Counted from the stretch's first letter, positions 51,875 through 61,755 are shown. The stretch: 64,000 nucleotides of DNA from JAUIAS01 sp030425395 (GCA_043553855.1 CP121336.1:2294001-2358000), one strand, 5' to 3'. The notes: generated by a model not told the origin, from the sequence alone. Translations and numbers: made by a program.

Positions 51875-53205
51875 CCATGATGCGACTGGCTGTGTTCCTT
51901 CTGACCCTCGTTTTCCTGCCGATTTTCGCGGCGGGGCAGAGTCTGGCACAAAACGGGCCGCTCAGGCTTGAGATCACAGAAGGGGTTATCGAACCGATGC
52001 CCTTTGCGGTGCCGGACTTTGTGGCCGAAAACACCGAGGCCCAGCAATACGCGGCCAACCTCGCACGGGTGGTGGCATCGGATCTCACGGGGTCGGGGCT
52101 GTTTCGGGAAATTCCGGCGCAGGCCCATATCGGCAAGATCACGGATTTCGGAGCGGCTGTTCAGTTCGCGGACTGGCGGGCAATCAATGCGGCGGCTTTG
52201 ATTTCGGGCGCGGCGACGGTCTCGGGGGGCAACATCACGGTCAAGTTCCGCGTTTATGATGTGGTTTCCGGCGCCGAGCTGGGCAACGGGTTGCGGTTTT
52301 CCGGGCCGGTCGAAGGCTGGCGGCGCATGGCCCACAAAGTGGCCGACGCTGTCTATAGCCGGATCACCGGCGAAGGTGGGTATTTCGACAGCCGGGTCGT
52401 GTTCGTGTCGGAATCCGGCCCCAAGAATGACCGGCGCAAGCGGCTTGCCATCATGGATTACGATGGGGCGAACGTGCAATATCTCACGGATAGCAACGCC
52501 ATCGTTCTGGCCCCGCGGTTTTCGCCGACCGGTGACCGGGTGCTTTATACCAGCTATGAAACCGGATCGCCGCGCATCTATGTCCTGGATGTGGGACGGG
52601 TGCAGCGCCGGGTTCTGGAACAACAACCCGGCACCATGAGTTTTGCGCCCCGGTTCGCACCGGATGGGCGCACGGTGGTCTTTTCGCTGACCGAAGGCGG
52701 CAACACCGATATCTATACCCTCAACATAGCCAGCGGGCAGCGCCAGCGCCTGACCCGCGCGCCCTCCATCGAAACCGCGCCCAGCTATTCGCCCGATGGC
52801 AAATTCGTGGTGTTCGAAAGCGATCGGTCCGGAACCCAGCAGCTTTACATCATGCCCGCGACCGGGGGCGAGGTGCGCCGCATCAGCTATGGCGAGGGCC
52901 GTTACGGCACGCCGGTCTGGTCGCCGCGCGGCGACCTGATCGCCTTTACCAAACAGAGCAAAGGCCGGTTCCATATCGGGGTCATGCGCACGGACGGGTC
53001 GGAAGAACGCCTTTTGACAGCCAGTTTTCTGGACGAGGGGCCGACCTGGTCTCCTAACGGGCGGGTGATCATGTTTACCCGCGAAACCCGTGGTGCCACA
53101 GGCCGCGCGTCCCTGTATTCGGTCGATGTCTCGGGGCGGAACCTGCGCCCCGTCAGCACACCGGACGGCGCGTCCGACCCGGCGTGGTCGCCACTGCAAC
53201 CCTGA
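51871..53205 (+). CDS. tolB: Tol-Pal system protein TolB
   Basis: TolB is a 444-residue periplasmic protein that binds Pal and TolA. It has a signal peptide (MTMMRLAVFLLTLVFLPIFA), an N-terminal alpha/beta domain, and a C-terminal six-bladed propeller with the repeated motifs APRFSPTGDRVLYTSYE, PSYSPDGKFVVFESDRSG and TPVWSPRGDLIAFT. Length and order are standard. Confidence 0.97.
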   Translation: MTMMRLAVFLLTLVFLPIFAAGQSLAQNGPLRLEITEGVIEPMPFAVPDFVAENTEAQQYAANLARVVASDLTGSGLFREIPAQAHIGKITDFGAAVQFADWRAINAAALISGAATVSGGNITVKFRVYDVVSGAELGNGLRFSGPVEGWRRMAHKVADAVYSRITGEGGYFDSRVVFVSESGPKNDRRKRLAIMDYDGANVQYLTDSNAIVLAPRFSPTGDRVLYTSYETGSPRIYVLDVGRVQRRVLEQQPGTMSFAPRFAPDGRTVVFSLTEGGNTDIYTLNIASGQRQRLTRAPSIETAPSYSPDGKFVVFESDRSGTQQLYIMPATGGEVRRISYGEGRYGTPVWSPRGDLIAFTKQSKGRFHIGVMRTDGSEERLLTASFLDEGPTWSPNGRVIMFTRETRGATGRASLYSVDVSGRNLRPVSTPDGASDPAWSPLQP

Positions 53206-53286
53206 TCGGCACCGCAGCGTTCACAAAACACCCGCGCTGTGGTAGCGTCAGATAAAAGAAAACAAAGAACAACGAGGCAATTCGAC

Positions 53287-53796
53287 ATGATCACTCTGGC
53301 TAGAACGGCTGCACTCTGCGCGTGTTTCGCCCTGACCGCCTGCACCAATGCAAATCGGTTTGACGATACCAATGCGGTTGATCTGAATTCTGCGCAAACG
53401 GGCCTTGCGGGGTCGCCGTCCGATCCCGCCTCGCCGGCTTATTTCCAGCAGACCGTGGGGGATCGCGTTCTGTTCGCGGTGGATGAATCCACCCTGTCGC
53501 GCAACAATCAGCTTGTGCTTGAGGCGCAGGCGAATTGGCTTTTGGCCAATCCCGATTATTTTGCGACCATCGAAGGCCACGCGGATGAGCAGGGAACACG
53601 GGAATACAACCTTGCTCTTGGTGCGCGCCGGGCCAACGCGGTGCGCGAATACCTCGTGGCACGCGGTGTCGCGGGAGGGCGTCTGGAGACGGTCAGCTTC
53701 GGCAAGGAACGGCCTATCGAGATTTGCAGCGAAGAAGCCTGCTATACCAAAAACCGGCGCGCGGTTACCGTGTTGTCGGCAGGGGCTCAGGGATAA
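53287..53796 (+). CDS. pal: Peptidoglycan-associated lipoprotein Pal
   Basis: Pal is an outer-membrane lipoprotein that binds peptidoglycan. The 169 residues have a signal peptide ending in the lipobox LTAC with acylated Cys19. The OmpA-like domain has EGHADEQGTREYNLALGARRA near 98-118 and a C-terminal NRRAV segment, with the conserved Asp and Arg for diaminopimelate binding. A GAGG lies upstream of ATG 53287. Confidence 0.97.
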   Translation: MITLARTAALCACFALTACTNANRFDDTNAVDLNSAQTGLAGSPSDPASPAYFQQTVGDRVLFAVDESTLSRNNQLVLEAQANWLLANPDYFATIEGHADEQGTREYNLALGARRANAVREYLVARGVAGGRLETVSFGKERPIEICSEEACYTKNRRAVTVLSAGAQG

Positions 53797-53807
53797 AAGG
53801 ACGGCAA

Positions 53808-54638
53808 ATGGCGATCCGGGCTGCATTTCTGGTCATCACGCTGGCGGCGGCGGCCTTTGGCTTGCCCGAGGGGGCCAAGGCACAACAAGAACAGACCCTT
53901 GCCGATATCCGGCAGGATCTGAATATCCTGTTCGTGGAAATCCAACGACTCAAGCGTGAGCTGTCCACCACGAATGCGCCCTCGGTGGCCACCGGCGGTG
54001 CCAGCGTTCTTGACCGGGTCGGGGCCATCGAACAGGAATTGCAGCGCCTGACCGCGCAGACCGAAGCGTTGCAACACCGGGTGGAACAGGTTGTGGCCGA
54101 TGGCACCAACCGCATTGCCGATCTTGAATTCCGTCTGGTCGAAGCCGAAGGCGGGGATGTGTCCCAATTGGCCGAGACCACAACGCTTGGCGGCGAGGTC
54201 CAGACGGGCCTTCTTCCGCCCCTGACCCCCGGCAACGCGGATCAGAGCCAGCTCGCCGTTGGTGAACAGGCCGATTTCGATGCCGCGACCGAGGCAATGG
54301 CCGCAGGCGATCCGGCCCGCGCGGCAGAGTTGTTTGCCAATTTCAACGAAACCTACCCGGGTAGCCCGCTTGCGGCCCAAGCTGCGTTGCAGCGCGGCAA
54401 GGCCCTGAACGATATCGGAGACACCCGCGAGGCGGCGCGCGCCTTTCTGGAGAGCTACCGCGTGGATCAATCCGGCCCGACGGCACCGGATGCTGTGCTG
54501 GAACTGGGCATTGCGCTGGGCAAACTGGGCAAGACACAGGAGGCTTGCGTGACCCTGGGCGAAGTGGCGCTGCGGTATCCGTCATCTGCGGCGGTCGCTA
54601 GTGCGCGTGACCAGATGGCGACGCTGAGCTGCCCTTGA
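53808..54638 (+). CDS. cpoB: Cell division coordinator CpoB (YbgF)
   Basis: CpoB is a 276-residue periplasmic protein that links Tol-Pal activity to peptidoglycan synthesis at the septum. It has a signal peptide (to about residue 25), an N-terminal coiled coil (LADIRQDLNILFVEIQRLKR and on to about 110), and C-terminal TPR repeats from about 150. It is in the standard position after pal. Its stop overlaps the TTG start of tilS. Confidence 0.93.
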   Translation: MAIRAAFLVITLAAAAFGLPEGAKAQQEQTLADIRQDLNILFVEIQRLKRELSTTNAPSVATGGASVLDRVGAIEQELQRLTAQTEALQHRVEQVVADGTNRIADLEFRLVEAEGGDVSQLAETTTLGGEVQTGLLPPLTPGNADQSQLAVGEQADFDAATEAMAAGDPARAAELFANFNETYPGSPLAAQAALQRGKALNDIGDTREAARAFLESYRVDQSGPTAPDAVLELGIALGKLGKTQEACVTLGEVALRYPSSAAVASARDQMATLSCP

Positions 54639-55894
54639 GCGCGTCAACCGACGGCATCGTAAAGAGCATACAATCAGGTATGGGCGCACCTGTCCCCGCC
54701 CGGTTGGGCGTTGCCGTTTCCGGCGGCAGTGATTCGATGGCGGTGATGGCTGCTCTGACCCTGGCCTATGGCGATCAGGGGGTGTTTCTGCGTGCGGCGA
54801 CCGTGGATCACGGGTTGCGCCCCGAGGCGGCAGAGGAAGCCTCTCACGTTGCGCGGCAGGCGGCGGCGCTGGGGCTTGGCCACGACATCCTGCGGTGGCA
54901 GGGCTGGGATGGGCGCGGCAATGTTCAGGACCACGCGCGCGAGGCGCGGTATGGGCTGCTGGCCGGTTGGGCCAAGGCGCACGGGCTGGAGATGATCGCC
55001 CTTGGCCATACCGCAGACGATCAGGCCGAGACAGTTCTGATGCGGTTGGGCCGGGCGGCCGGCGTTGACGGTCTGGCGGGAATTCCCGCGCGTCGCGTGG
55101 CCCATGACATCACATTCGTGCGTCCGGCGCTTGGCCTTCGGCGGGCCGCGCTGCGTGCGTTTCTGCGCGATCAGGAAATATCGTGGATCGACGACCCCAG
55201 CAACGAAGATAGCCGGTATGACCGGGTGCGCGCGCGCAAGTTGTTGCCGCAGCTTGCGGAGTTGGGCCTTTCGGCAGAGGCGCTTTGCGATGTGGCCGGA
55301 AACATGCGCGACGCGCGTGACGCACTGGACTGGTATACCTTCACAGCGGCGCGGGATCATGCGCGTGTGCAAACCGGGGCCGTGGCGATCAGCCAAAGGG
55401 CGTTTCGCACCCTGCCTACCGAAATTGCCCGGCGGCTGATGATTGGCGCGCTGCGCTGGGTCGGGCGCGGGCAATATCCCCCCCGGCGCGACGCGATTAC
55501 GCGCATGGTTGACGACATGCGGTTGGGGGCTGGGGCGGCCACATTGCAGGGGTGTATCGTTTTGGTCCGGCGCGGAGAGATCTGGATCGCGCGGGAAACT
55601 GCGGCCGTCGCGGATCACGTAACGTCAGCGGATGCGATCTGGGACGGGCGGTGGTGCGTTCCGGAGGCCGAGACAGAAGATGCGGCGACAATCCGCGCAT
55701 TGGGGGATGCGGGTCTGACGCAATGCCCGGATTGGCGGGCCTTGGGGGTGCCGCGTGCGGTTGCATTGGCCGCTCCGGCCTTGTGGCAAGGCGATCGGGT
55801 TATGGCCGCAGCCATCGAAAATCACCCCGGCGCAGGCCGGTTTGAGCTGATCGGCGGGGCCGATGAATTCTTTACGACGCTTTTATCGCATTGA
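54635..55894 (+). CDS. tilS: tRNA(Ile)-lysidine synthetase
   Basis: TilS modifies C34 of the CAU-anticodon tRNA-Ile to lysidine so that it reads AUA. The 419-residue protein has the PP-loop SGGSDSM near 30-36 and the family block GHTADDQAETVLMRLGRAAG near 123-142. A short C-terminal part follows. It begins with TTG inside the cpoB stop (overlap 4 bases), so it is translated by coupling to cpoB. Confidence 0.92.
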   Translation: MSASTDGIVKSIQSGMGAPVPARLGVAVSGGSDSMAVMAALTLAYGDQGVFLRAATVDHGLRPEAAEEASHVARQAAALGLGHDILRWQGWDGRGNVQDHAREARYGLLAGWAKAHGLEMIALGHTADDQAETVLMRLGRAAGVDGLAGIPARRVAHDITFVRPALGLRRAALRAFLRDQEISWIDDPSNEDSRYDRVRARKLLPQLAELGLSAEALCDVAGNMRDARDALDWYTFTAARDHARVQTGAVAISQRAFRTLPTEIARRLMIGALRWVGRGQYPPRRDAITRMVDDMRLGAGAATLQGCIVLVRRGEIWIARETAAVADHVTSADAIWDGRWCVPEAETEDAATIRALGDAGLTQCPDWRALGVPRAVALAAPALWQGDRVMAAAIENHPGAGRFELIGGADEFFTTLLSH

Positions 55895-55971
55895 ACCTCG
55901 GCTTTTGATCTCTATCTTGCTATGTGACCACGCGGAACCGTTCCGGTTCCATGAGTTTACGGAGAATTTCC

Positions 55972-57885
55972 TTGGGCAATGCACGCAATATCGCCTTCTG
56001 GGTCGTTTTGTTCCTACTTATCCTCGCGCTGTTCAATTTGTTCAGCGGATCAGGGAGCACACTTCAGAACCGCGAGATCAGCTATTCGGAATTCGTTACT
56101 TCGGTAGAACGGGGCGACGTCAGTCAAGTCACACTCGACGGTGAGCAAGTCCGCTTTCGCGGAACCGACGGGCAGGATTACGTCACCATCAAACCCGAAG
56201 ACGCTGAAATCACCGGTCTGTTGATCGAGCGTGAGATTCCGATCCGCGCCGAACAACAGCAACAATCGGGTTTCCAGACCTTCATCATGTCGCTTCTGCC
56301 ATTCCTTCTGCTGATCGGGGTTTGGATTTATTTCATGAACCGCATGCAGGGCGGCGGCAAAGGTGGCGCGATGGGCTTTGGCAAATCCAAGGCCAAGATG
56401 CTGACAGAAAAGCATGGGCGCGTGACGTTCGACGACGTGGCCGGTATCGACGAGGCCAAGGAAGAGCTTGAAGAGATTGTGGAATTCCTGCGCAACCCGC
56501 AGAAATTCTCGCGGCTTGGCGGTAAAATTCCCAAGGGTGCGCTTCTGGTTGGCCCTCCGGGCACCGGTAAAACGCTGCTGGCGCGTGCCATCGCGGGCGA
56601 GGCGGGTGTGCCGTTCTTTACCATCTCGGGTTCCGACTTTGTCGAAATGTTCGTGGGTGTCGGTGCATCGCGCGTGCGCGACATGTTCGAACAGGCCAAG
56701 AAAAACGCCCCCTGTATCGTGTTTATCGACGAAATCGACGCCGTTGGCCGCCACCGTGGCGCGGGCTATGGCGGCGGTAACGACGAACGCGAACAGACGC
56801 TGAACCAGCTTCTGGTCGAAATGGACGGTTTCGAGGCGAACGAAGGCGTTATCATCCTTGCCGCCACCAACCGGCGCGATGTGCTGGACCCGGCATTGCT
56901 GCGTCCGGGCCGCTTTGACCGGCAGGTGACCGTTCCCAATCCCGACATCAAGGGGCGCGAGAAAATTCTGGGCGTGCACGCCCGCAAGACCCCGCTTGGC
57001 CCTGATGTCGATCTGCGAATCATCGCGCGCGGCACGCCCGGATTTTCCGGTGCCGATCTTGCCAACCTCGTGAACGAAGCCGCACTGATGGCGGCGCGGG
57101 TTGGGCGACGCTTTGTGACGATGGACGATTTCGAGAATGCCAAGGACAAGGTGATGATGGGGGCCGAACGGCGATCCATGGTCCTGACGCCCGATCAAAA
57201 GGAAAAGACCGCCTATCACGAAGCGGGTCACGCCATCGTCGGCATGGCGCTGCCTGAATGTGATCCGGTCTACAAGGCGACAATCATTCCGCGCGGTGGT
57301 GCGCTGGGTATGGTCGTGTCCTTGCCCGAGATTGACAGGCTGAACTGGCACAAGATGGAGTGCGAGCAAAAACTGGCCATGACGATGGCGGGCAAGGCGG
57401 CGGAGATTCTCAAATACGGAGAAGATCACGTGTCCAACGGTCCCGCAGGCGATATCCAGCAGGCCAGCCAATTGGCCCGTGCGATGGTCATGCGCTGGGG
57501 GATGTCGGACAAGGTCGGCAACATCGACTATGCCGAGGCGCACGAAGGGTATCAGGGCAATACCGGGGGATTCTCGGTGTCGGCCCATACCAAGGAGCTG
57601 ATTGAAGAAGAGGTGAAGACCTTTATTCAGGCCGGGTATGATCGCGCCAAGCAGATCCTGACCGATCAGAAGGAAGAATGGGAGCGTCTGGCCCAGGGTC
57701 TTCTGGAATACGAGACGCTGACCGGGGAAGAGATCAAGCGCGTGACCAAGGGCGAACCGCCGCAGTCGCCCGACGGTGACGGCAACGCCTCTGACTCCAG
57801 CGGATCAGCATCGGTCACGGCCATTCCCAAGACCCGGCCCAAGACCCCGCCCACCGGCGGGATGGAGCCAGAGCCGTCGGCCTGA
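55972..57885 (+). CDS. ftsH: ATP-dependent zinc metalloprotease FtsH
   Basis: FtsH is a membrane AAA+ protease that degrades misfolded membrane proteins and regulatory proteins. Two N-terminal helices (about 7-27 and 101-122) flank a periplasmic domain. The AAA+ module has Walker A GPPGTGKT, Walker B FIDEID and SRH; the protease carries the zinc motif HEAGH. I place the start at TTG 55972 (MGNARNIAFW), with GGAG 7 bases upstream, because this matches homologues. ATG 55951 is possible. Length 637 residues. It is in the usual position after tilS. Confidence 0.95.
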   Translation: MGNARNIAFWVVLFLLILALFNLFSGSGSTLQNREISYSEFVTSVERGDVSQVTLDGEQVRFRGTDGQDYVTIKPEDAEITGLLIEREIPIRAEQQQQSGFQTFIMSLLPFLLLIGVWIYFMNRMQGGGKGGAMGFGKSKAKMLTEKHGRVTFDDVAGIDEAKEELEEIVEFLRNPQKFSRLGGKIPKGALLVGPPGTGKTLLARAIAGEAGVPFFTISGSDFVEMFVGVGASRVRDMFEQAKKNAPCIVFIDEIDAVGRHRGAGYGGGNDEREQTLNQLLVEMDGFEANEGVIILAATNRRDVLDPALLRPGRFDRQVTVPNPDIKGREKILGVHARKTPLGPDVDLRIIARGTPGFSGADLANLVNEAALMAARVGRRFVTMDDFENAKDKVMMGAERRSMVLTPDQKEKTAYHEAGHAIVGMALPECDPVYKATIIPRGGALGMVVSLPEIDRLNWHKMECEQKLAMTMAGKAAEILKYGEDHVSNGPAGDIQQASQLARAMVMRWGMSDKVGNIDYAEAHEGYQGNTGGFSVSAHTKELIEEEVKTFIQAGYDRAKQILTDQKEEWERLAQGLLEYETLTGEEIKRVTKGEPPQSPDGDGNASDSSGSASVTAIPKTRPKTPPTGGMEPEPSA

Positions 57886-57908
57886 TCCTGTTGACATGAC
57901 ACGGCAAG

Positions 57909-57936
57909 AACCCGGGCCCTGCGCCCGGGTTTTTTT
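57909..57936 (+). terminator. Terminator after ftsH
   Basis: A 9-bp GC-rich stem (AACCCGGGC with GCCCGGGTT) closes a 5-base loop (CCTGC) and runs into a T tract. It ends the tol-pal-tilS-ftsH transcript 23 bases after the stop. Confidence 0.9.
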
Positions 57937-57998
57937 ATTCGGTTGACGGGGGTGCCCATCTGTTTTTTGTAGGGCCGACGCGATCAGGAGAAGACGCC

Positions 57999-58577
57999 AT
58001 GCCGGTTTTCAGAGAAACGGAATATCAGGGCGAGGTCACGTGGCTTGGCCATGTGCCCGCAGACGGCGGCAGCATCCGTGCCCAAGGGGTGGACACGCTG
58101 GACCTGACCTTTGAAGGGATCGCGGCAGGGCGCCACGCCGGGCTGGTCCGCCCGTCCTGTTCGCGGGTCAAGAACCTGCACCCGCGCGATACGACGATCC
58201 GCAACACCCGCCAATTGTCGATCCTGTCGTCCGAGGAAATGGCCGGGATCGCCGCCGGTATGGGCCTGCAAGCTCTGGACCCGCGTCTGTTGGGGGCCAA
58301 TATCATTTTGTCGAGCATACCTGACCTGTCTCATATGCCCCCTTCTGCGCGTTTGCAGGGGGCGTCGGGTGTGACGATCACGGTGGACATGGAAAACCGC
58401 CCCTGTCAGTTTCCCGCCCGCGAAATCGAACAGGAAACCCCCGGCTACGGCAAGGCGTTCAAGGCGGCGGCTGCGGGGCGGCGCGGGGTGGTCGCATGGG
58501 TCGAACGTCCGGGTCGGTTGGCGATTGGCGACAGGCTCAGGCTCTTTGTTCCCGATCAACCCGTTTGGGCACCCTGA
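57999..58577 (+). CDS. MOSC-domain protein
   Basis: This 192-residue protein has a MOSC fold (molybdenum cofactor sulfurase C-terminal type): GEVTWLGHVPADGGSIRAQGV near the start, LTFEGIAAGRHAGLVRPSCSR near 35-55, and a late VEDMENRPCQFPA-type cysteine segment (Cys at about 134). MOSC proteins use a conserved Cys to carry sulfur to a metal cofactor or modify small amines. Which of these applies here cannot be told. Confidence 0.8.
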   Translation: MPVFRETEYQGEVTWLGHVPADGGSIRAQGVDTLDLTFEGIAAGRHAGLVRPSCSRVKNLHPRDTTIRNTRQLSILSSEEMAGIAAGMGLQALDPRLLGANIILSSIPDLSHMPPSARLQGASGVTITVDMENRPCQFPAREIEQETPGYGKAFKAAAAGRRGVVAWVERPGRLAIGDRLRLFVPDQPVWAP

Positions 58578-58741
58578 CCGGCGGTTCGTTTCCGATTCGA
58601 AACCGATATGTCTGGCGACGCCGCATCAAGCTGCGGAAATGTCGAATTCTGTCCTATATTTCGTGATTCACGCGGATAAGGCTTGGCCACACAACAGTCC
58701 GCCATGCCGGGGGGCGACAGGGACAAGATCAGGATTGGCCA

Positions 58742-60418
58742 ATGAGCTACAAGACCGACATTGAAATCGCCCGCGAGGCAAACAAGAAACCCATTCTGGA
58801 AATCGGGGCCAAGCTGGGCCTGACCAGCGATGATCTGCTGCCTTATGGCCATGACAAGGCCAAGGTCAGCCAATCCTTTATCAACGGCGTGCAGGGCAAC
58901 GAAAACGGCAAGCTGGTTCTTGTCACCGCGATCAACCCGACACCGGCGGGCGAAGGCAAGACCACAACCACGGTTGGTCTGGGCGATGGCCTGAACCGTA
59001 TCGGCAAAAAGGCGATGATCTGTATTCGCGAAGCGTCGCTTGGGCCGAACTTCGGGATGAAGGGTGGTGCTGCCGGTGGCGGTCATGCCCAGGTCATTCC
59101 GATGGAAGATATGAACCTGCACTTTACCGGTGACTTCCACGCGATTACATCGGCCCATTCGCTTCTGTCGGCGATGATTGATAACCATATCTATTGGGGC
59201 AACAGTCTCGACATCGACATCCGCCGTGTTGTGTGGCGCCGGGTTGTGGACATGAACGACCGCGCCCTGCGTCAGATCAACGTGTCGCTGGGCGGTGTGG
59301 CCAACGGTTTCCCGCGCGAGGGTGGTTTTGACATCACCGTGGCCTCCGAAGTGATGGCGATCCTGTGTCTTGCGACCGATCTCAAGGATCTTGAGAAGCG
59401 ACTGGGCGATATGATTGTGGCCTATCGGCGCGACCGCTCGCCGGTGTTCTGCCGCGATATCAAGGCCGAAGGCGCGATGACCGTTCTGCTCAAGGATGCG
59501 ATGCAGCCGAACCTTGTTCAGACGCTGGAAAACAACCCTGCCTTTGTCCACGGTGGCCCGTTTGCGAATATCGCGCACGGCTGCAATTCGGTTATCGCAA
59601 CGACGACTGCGCTGAAGATTTCCGACTATGTCGTGACCGAAGCCGGGTTCGGCGCGGATCTTGGTGCCGAGAAGTTCATGAACATCAAGTGCCGCAAGGC
59701 GGGGCTGGCTCCGTCCGTGGTGGTCTGCGTGGCGACCGTGCGCGCGATGAAAATGAACGGCGGCGTGGCCAAGGCCGATCTGGGAACCGAAAATGTCGAG
59801 GCCGTCCAGAAGGGCTGCGCGAACTTGGGCCGTCACATCGAAAACCTGAAATCCTTTGGGGTGCCTGTCGTGGTCGCGATCAACCACTTTGTGACCGATA
59901 CAGACGCCGAAGTTCAGGCGATCAAGGAATACGTCAGCCAGCACGGCGCCGAAGCGATCCTGTCGCGGCACTGGGAACTTGGTTCCGAAGGGTCCGAGGC
60001 ACTGGCGCGCAAGGTTGCCGAGGTGGCCGAAGCCGGGCAGGCCAACTTTGCCCCGATCTATCCTGATGAAATGTCACTGGCCGACAAGATCCAGACGGTT
60101 TGCAAGCGCATCTATCGCGCCGATGAAGCCTTGATGGATCAGAAGATCCGCGATCAGCTCAAGCTTTGGGAAGAACAGGGGTATGGCCATCTGCCGGTCT
60201 GCATGGCCAAGACGCAGTATAGCTTCTCCACCGATCCGAACCTGCGCGGTGCGCCCACCGGTCACTCTGTGCCGGTGCGCGAAGTGCGCCTGTCCGCCGG
60301 GGCCGGGTTCATCGTGGTTGTCTGCGGCGAGATCATGACAATGCCGGGCCTGCCGCGGGTTCCTTCTGCCGAAGCGATCCGCCTGAACGACGCCGGTCAG
60401 ATCGAAGGACTGTTCTGA
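58742..60418 (+). CDS. fhs: Formate-tetrahydrofolate ligase
   Basis: Fhs makes 10-formyl-THF from formate, THF and ATP, an entry point to one-carbon metabolism. The 558 residues have the P-loop-like TPAGEGKTTTTVGLGDGL near 63-80 and the family blocks EASLGPNFGMKGGAAGGG and TEAGFGADLGAEKF. Roseobacters use it with FolD in one-carbon oxidation of compounds such as DMSP-derived methyl groups. folD lies two genes downstream. Confidence 0.97.
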   Translation: MSYKTDIEIAREANKKPILEIGAKLGLTSDDLLPYGHDKAKVSQSFINGVQGNENGKLVLVTAINPTPAGEGKTTTTVGLGDGLNRIGKKAMICIREASLGPNFGMKGGAAGGGHAQVIPMEDMNLHFTGDFHAITSAHSLLSAMIDNHIYWGNSLDIDIRRVVWRRVVDMNDRALRQINVSLGGVANGFPREGGFDITVASEVMAILCLATDLKDLEKRLGDMIVAYRRDRSPVFCRDIKAEGAMTVLLKDAMQPNLVQTLENNPAFVHGGPFANIAHGCNSVIATTTALKISDYVVTEAGFGADLGAEKFMNIKCRKAGLAPSVVVCVATVRAMKMNGGVAKADLGTENVEAVQKGCANLGRHIENLKSFGVPVVVAINHFVTDTDAEVQAIKEYVSQHGAEAILSRHWELGSEGSEALARKVAEVAEAGQANFAPIYPDEMSLADKIQTVCKRIYRADEALMDQKIRDQLKLWEEQGYGHLPVCMAKTQYSFSTDPNLRGAPTGHSVPVREVRLSAGAGFIVVVCGEIMTMPGLPRVPSAEAIRLNDAGQIEGLF

Positions 60419-60429
60419 CAAAAAGCGAA

Positions 60430-60457
60430 CCGGGACGGGCGTTATTGCCTGTCCCGG
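60430..60457 (+). terminator. Hairpin after fhs
   Basis: An 11-bp stem with one G-T pair (CCGGGACGGGC with GCCTGTCCCGG) closes the loop GTTATT, 12 bases after the fhs stop. No T-run follows, so it may only reduce readthrough or protect the 3' end, not fully terminate. Confidence 0.5.
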
Positions 60458-60526
60458 CTTGCAGCCCAGCGATAATGGGGCCACTTGATCGCAGTATCGG
60501 ACCAAATGGCCGACAAAGGACCGTAA

Positions 60527-60841
60527 ATGCCTCGTAAATCTGCGAAAGACATCGAAAGAATGGCCGAGATGCGTGCCTGTATTGATGACATCGACGACAA
60601 GCTGATTACCCTTCTCGCCGAGCGCGAGGCGCTTACAAACGAAGTGCCGGCGTTGAAAATGAAAGAGGGGATCGCCGCGGCGGCCCCTGCGCGGGTGGCC
60701 GCGGTTCTGGCGCATGTGCGCGACAAGGCTGCGGCACGCGGGTTCGATCCGGAATTGGCTCAATCCATGTGGAAACTGATGATTGATGCGGTCATCGCAC
60801 GGGAAGAAAAGATCATGGGTAAAGAAGGAAAAGACGCATGA
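60527..60841 (+). CDS. Chorismate mutase, AroQ type
   Basis: This 104-residue all-helical protein has the AroQ pattern: MRACIDDIDDKLITLLAEREALTNEVPALK near 15-44, with the active-site Arg and Lys, and a C-terminal helix with MWKLMIDAVIAREEKIM. It converts chorismate to prephenate for Phe and Tyr. It lies between fhs and folD, and its stop overlaps the folD start by 4 bases, so it is translated together with folD. The link between the two pathways is not obvious. Confidence 0.88.
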   Translation: MPRKSAKDIERMAEMRACIDDIDDKLITLLAEREALTNEVPALKMKEGIAAAAPARVAAVLAHVRDKAAARGFDPELAQSMWKLMIDAVIAREEKIMGKEGKDA

Positions 60842-61740
60842 GCGCGACAATAATTGACGGAAAAGCCTTTGCAGCCAACGTGCGCGCCAAGGTCGCCGAA
60901 CACGTTACGCGTCTGAAGGACGATCACGGGATCAAGCCGGGGCTGGCGGTTGTGCTCGTGGGGGAAGACCCGGCGTCGCAGGTCTATGTCCGTTCCAAGG
61001 GCAAGCAGACCACCGAGGTGGGCATGAACAGCTATGAACACAAGCTGAATGCCGACACCTCCGAAGCAGACCTGCTGGCCCTGATCGCACGATTGAACGC
61101 CGATCCCGAGGTGCATGGAATCCTTGTTCAGCTTCCTTTGCCGGGGCACCTGAACGAAGATCTGGTCATCAACGCGATTGATCCGGCCAAGGATGTGGAC
61201 GGTTTCCACATTTCGAACGTCGGTCTTTTGGGCACCGGTCAGAAAAGCATGGTGCCGTGCACGCCTTTGGGATGTCTGATGATGCTTCGTGACCATCACG
61301 GCAGCTTGTCGGGCCTGAACGCGGTTGTCGTGGGGCGCTCCAACATCGTCGGAAAGCCGATGGCGCAGCTTTTGCTTGGCGATAGCTGCACGGTGACCAT
61401 TGCCCATAGCCGGACCAAGGATTTGCCGGAAGTGGTGCGCGGTGCGGATATCGTGGTGGCGGCTGTTGGCCGTCCTGAAATGGTGCCCGGCGATTGGATC
61501 AAGCCGGGGGCGACCGTGATCGACGTGGGCATCAATCGCATCGACGCGCCGGAAAAAGGCGACGGCAAGACGCGCCTCGTGGGGGATGTGCATTTCGAAA
61601 GCTGCGCAGAGGTTGCGGGCGCGATCACGCCGGTTCCCGGTGGTGTGGGCCCGATGACAATCGCCTGCCTGCTGGCCAACACCGTGACGGCCTGTTGCCG
61701 GGCAAACGGATTGCCGGAACCGCAGGGCCTCACGGCCTGA
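60838..61740 (+). CDS. folD: Methylenetetrahydrofolate dehydrogenase/cyclohydrolase
   Basis: FolD interconverts 5,10-methylene-THF and 10-formyl-THF. The 300-residue protein has the active-site segment VYVRSKGKQTTEVGM (Tyr and Lys near 49-55), the QLPLPGHLNE block near 98-107, the Rossmann segment VVVGRSNIVGKPMAQLLL near 162-179, and the closing PVPGGVGPMTIACLL. It completes the formate-to-methylene-THF route with fhs. Confidence 0.97.
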   Translation: MSATIIDGKAFAANVRAKVAEHVTRLKDDHGIKPGLAVVLVGEDPASQVYVRSKGKQTTEVGMNSYEHKLNADTSEADLLALIARLNADPEVHGILVQLPLPGHLNEDLVINAIDPAKDVDGFHISNVGLLGTGQKSMVPCTPLGCLMMLRDHHGSLSGLNAVVVGRSNIVGKPMAQLLLGDSCTVTIAHSRTKDLPEVVRGADIVVAAVGRPEMVPGDWIKPGATVIDVGINRIDAPEKGDGKTRLVGDVHFESCAEVAGAITPVPGGVGPMTIACLLANTVTACCRANGLPEPQGLTA

Positions 61741-61755
61741 TCGTTTTGCCGCGCG

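Noticed and set aside
56050..57588. A 512-codon frame antisense to ftsH
   Set aside because: FtsH has all AAA+ and zinc-protease motifs. The antisense frame is long only because the gene lacks reverse-strand stops.
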